Source: DAITQM01 sp036832975 (GTDB taxonomy: Bacteria > Pseudomonadota > Gammaproteobacteria > Xanthomonadales > Wenzhouxiangellaceae). Taken from it: a DNA stretch of 64,000 bases. This document shows, piece by piece, positions 62,082 through 64,000 of the stretch. Position numbers and translations under genes: made by a program. The stretch covers positions 1 to 64,000 of the forward strand of contig DAITQM010000006.1 of NCBI GenBank assembly GCA_036832975.1. Reading direction: 5' to 3'. Under the pieces are notes generated by a model. The model did no database searches. It was not told the origin of the DNA and was given only the letters and a program-made list of their open reading frames with translations. Every line of letters starts with the position of its first letter. Position 1 is the first letter of the stretch.

Positions 62082-63977
62082 GTGTCGCTGCCTGTCGTAC
62101 TCGCGCTGCTCGCCGCATTCGCCGCCGCCGGCTGGCTGGCGCTGTTGTTCCATCCGGCGCAGCCGTGGCGGACGCGCGAGCGTCTCTTGGCGCCGCCTGA
62201 AACAGCCGAACCGTTCGATCCCGCAACGCTCACGGTCTTGATTCCGGCGCGCGACGAAGCGGCGCACATCGGCGCCACGATCGCCGCCCTGCGTGCCGCC
62301 GGCAACGGGGTAAAAGTCATCGTTATCGACGACCAGTCAAACGACGAGACCGCCGAAATCGCCCGCCGCGCCGGTGCTGAGGTCATCGCCGGCCGGCCCT
62401 TGCCGGCCGGGTGGACCGGCAAACTGTGGGCCCTCGAACAAGGCCGGCGGCGCGTGACGACGCCGCTGATACTGCAACTCGACGCCGATATCGAGCTGCG
62501 CCCCGGCGTGCTCGAAGCCCTGGTCGAACAACAACGGCAAGGCTGTTGTCTGGTCTCGATCATGGCCCTGCTGCCGGTCACGAATGGGATCGAGCGCTGG
62601 CTGCTGCCGCCGTTTGTCTGGTTCTTCAAACTGCTCTATCCCTTCGCTCAGGCGAATCGTCCAGGCCGCAGCGCCGCGGCCGCCGGTGGCTGCCTGTTGC
62701 TCGAGCGCAGCGCACTCGAACAGCTCGGCGGCTACGGCGCGCTGCGCGGCGCGGTGATCGACGATTGCACCCTCGCCCAGATGATCAAACAAAACGGCGG
62801 CCGCATCTGGATCGGTCTGTCGCGCGACGTCATCAGCCAGCGCGCCGCCGCGAGCCTTGCCGCGGTCAAAAACCTGATCGCCCGCACCGCGTACACTCAG
62901 TTACGACACTCGCCGCTCAGCCTCGTTGCGGCCACCTTGCTGATGGGCGTGATGTTCGGCGCGCCGGCGCTGGGCTTGGCGTTGGCGCCGGGCTGGGGGC
63001 GCGGGTTCGGCGCCGCGGCATACGGCGCATTGTTCGCCGCTTACCAGCCCATGCTTCGTTATTATCGACTCAATCCTTTCTGGGCTCTGAGCCTGCCGTT
63101 CGCCGCCGCCTTCTATCTCGCCGCCACCTGGATCTCCGCCCGCCGCCACTGGCGCGGCGCCGGCGCGGTGTGGAAAGGGCGGACATATTCGGCACCGCAA
63201 ACATCCCGCCTCGCCCCACTGGCGGCGCCCGGCCAGGTGTTTATCATCGGTTCGCCGCGTTCCGGCACCTCAGTGCTGCATTGGTCATTGCTCAAGCATC
63301 CGGATTTTTGGGGCAGCGAGGAAAGCGATTTTCTGATACCGCTGGCCAACGCGCTACGCCAGTCCTATGACTTCGGAACGCGCTTTGGCGAGCACGCCTG
63401 GCTGGTTAAAGAGCAGGTCGATTTCAATGAATTTGCCGCGGCCGTTGGTAAAGGCATCGACGCTTTGTATGCCGGCCGGGCCGGCGGGCGGTGTTGGATC
63501 GACCAGACGCCGGCCTACACACTGATCGCTGAAGATCTGGCCCGGATGTTTCCGGCAGCGCGTTTTTTGTTTATCGTCCGGGATGGCCGAAAAGTCGTCG
63601 AATCGATGCGCCGGATGTGGCAGTGGGACACCGCACAAGCGGCGCGCCGGTGGGTGGAGCACAACACCGCGGCACTCAGCTTCGAAGCCGCGCACCCGCG
63701 CCGGGTAATGCGCATCCGTTACGAAACACTGATCACCGAACCCGCGAAAGAACTACAGGAAATTTTCTCATTCCTCAGCGCTGCCGACTGCCCGGCGGCA
63801 AAAAACCAAATCGCCCGAAACGCTCCGATCAACACCGCCCCGGGTTGCGCACAAGAAAGCCGTTGGGACAAGCTCGAAATACATCCAGAGCAATGGCCCC
63901 AAAATGAACGCGCGATATTCCAGACCGAAGCCGGCGAGATGATGCATATTTTGGGTTACCACGACAATACGATGTAA
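62082..63977 (+). CDS. hpnB: HpnB-type glycosyltransferase fused to a sulfotransferase
   Basis: 631 residues from GTG 62082, in one frame to TAA. Residues 1-~380 match the hopanoid-associated family 2 glycosyltransferase HpnB: N-terminal helix, TVLIPARDEAAHIGATIAAL near 49, VIVIDDQSNDETAEIARRAG near 78, LQLDADIEL near 128 (DxD) and three or so C-terminal membrane helices. From 386 a sulfotransferase domain follows: VFIIGSPRSGTSVLHW (5'-PSB) and ARFLFIVRDGRKVVESM near 487 (3'-PB). HpnB normally ends at about 380 residues, so the second domain is an addition. A membrane enzyme that may glycosylate and sulfate a hopanoid or polyprenyl product; the chemistry is inferred. Confidence 0.9.
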   Translation: MSLPVVLALLAAFAAAGWLALLFHPAQPWRTRERLLAPPETAEPFDPATLTVLIPARDEAAHIGATIAALRAAGNGVKVIVIDDQSNDETAEIARRAGAEVIAGRPLPAGWTGKLWALEQGRRRVTTPLILQLDADIELRPGVLEALVEQQRQGCCLVSIMALLPVTNGIERWLLPPFVWFFKLLYPFAQANRPGRSAAAAGGCLLLERSALEQLGGYGALRGAVIDDCTLAQMIKQNGGRIWIGLSRDVISQRAAASLAAVKNLIARTAYTQLRHSPLSLVAATLLMGVMFGAPALGLALAPGWGRGFGAAAYGALFAAYQPMLRYYRLNPFWALSLPFAAAFYLAATWISARRHWRGAGAVWKGRTYSAPQTSRLAPLAAPGQVFIIGSPRSGTSVLHWSLLKHPDFWGSEESDFLIPLANALRQSYDFGTRFGEHAWLVKEQVDFNEFAAAVGKGIDALYAGRAGGRCWIDQTPAYTLIAEDLARMFPAARFLFIVRDGRKVVESMRRMWQWDTAQAARRWVEHNTAALSFEAAHPRRVMRIRYETLITEPAKELQEIFSFLSAADCPAAKNQIARNAPINTAPGCAQESRWDKLEIHPEQWPQNERAIFQTEAGEMMHILGYHDNTM

Positions 63978-64000
63978 AAGGCGCGTCTCTCCCGATGTTC

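Overview
The window is 64 kb of visibly GC-rich bacterial chromosome, most likely from a gammaproteobacterium and probably a metagenome or draft assembly, because a 100-N gap sits in a tandem repeat at 15213-15312. Pointers to a proteobacterium are the three-gene tatABC set, CaCA/YrbG-type exchanger, PutP, GlmU-GlmS, HicAB and HpnB/HpnH-type hopanoid genes. Unusually for that group it carries a mevalonate rather than visible MEP pathway operon. No rRNA or tRNA gene was recognised.

Layout. 1-9.3 kb: a copper-related cluster with a Tat-exported multicopper oxidase, a Cys-less SCO-like protein, an unknown 571-residue exported protein, a canonical SCO, a cytochrome c fused to a periplasmic-binding-like domain, and convergently a SafE-type copper/sulfite exporter homologue and a cation antiporter. 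9.3-16.4 kb: S10 peptidase, PutP, a beta-lactamase-fold hydrolase, a TPR-PRMT-like methyltransferase, a 37-bp tandem array with the assembly gap, and a membrane peroxiredoxin-like protein. 16.4-21.4 kb: a minus-strand operon of two SDR epimerase/dehydrogenases, a radical SAM protein and an exported protein ending in FFRDGFE. 21.4-24.2 kb: a graveyard of toxin-antitoxin modules with attC-like sequences, resembling remnants of integron cassettes. 24.2-34.5 kb: sorbosone-type dehydrogenase, PEBP, UppP, enoyl-reductase-like protein, LpxO-like hydroxylase, desaturase, a cation/proton antiporter with an RCK-like tail, and ferrochelatase. 34.7-45.8 kb: an IPTL-CTERM-like anchored protein, tatABC, a short GlpD-like and GlpK-like pair, S9 peptidase, glmUS and an ExbD-type protein. 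46-54.6 kb: a giant surface nuclease, a UPF0175/DUF3368 toxin-antitoxin pair split by a MITE, and a frameshifted FG-GAP repeat gene.

54.6-64 kb is the most striking part: one plus-strand operon encoding a sulfotransferase, diphosphomevalonate decarboxylase, phosphomevalonate kinase, an in-frame HMG-CoA reductase-mevalonate kinase fusion, IPP isomerase, HpnH (adenosylhopane-forming radical SAM enzyme) and an HpnB glycosyltransferase fused to a second sulfotransferase domain. Together these suggest isoprenoid supply coupled to a hopanoid (or other terpenoid) that is glycosylated and sulfated.

Three dispersed elements recur: a ~155-bp multi-hairpin repeat (7.4, 29.2, 45.9 kb) that in one place supplies the stop codons of two convergent genes; an element with TACCCAATTGTTGCATA ends (1, 21.6, 54.3 kb); and a 268-bp MITE at 52 kb. 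In all four toxin-antitoxin pairs seen, one partner (the likely toxin) is broken and the other is an intact ORF.
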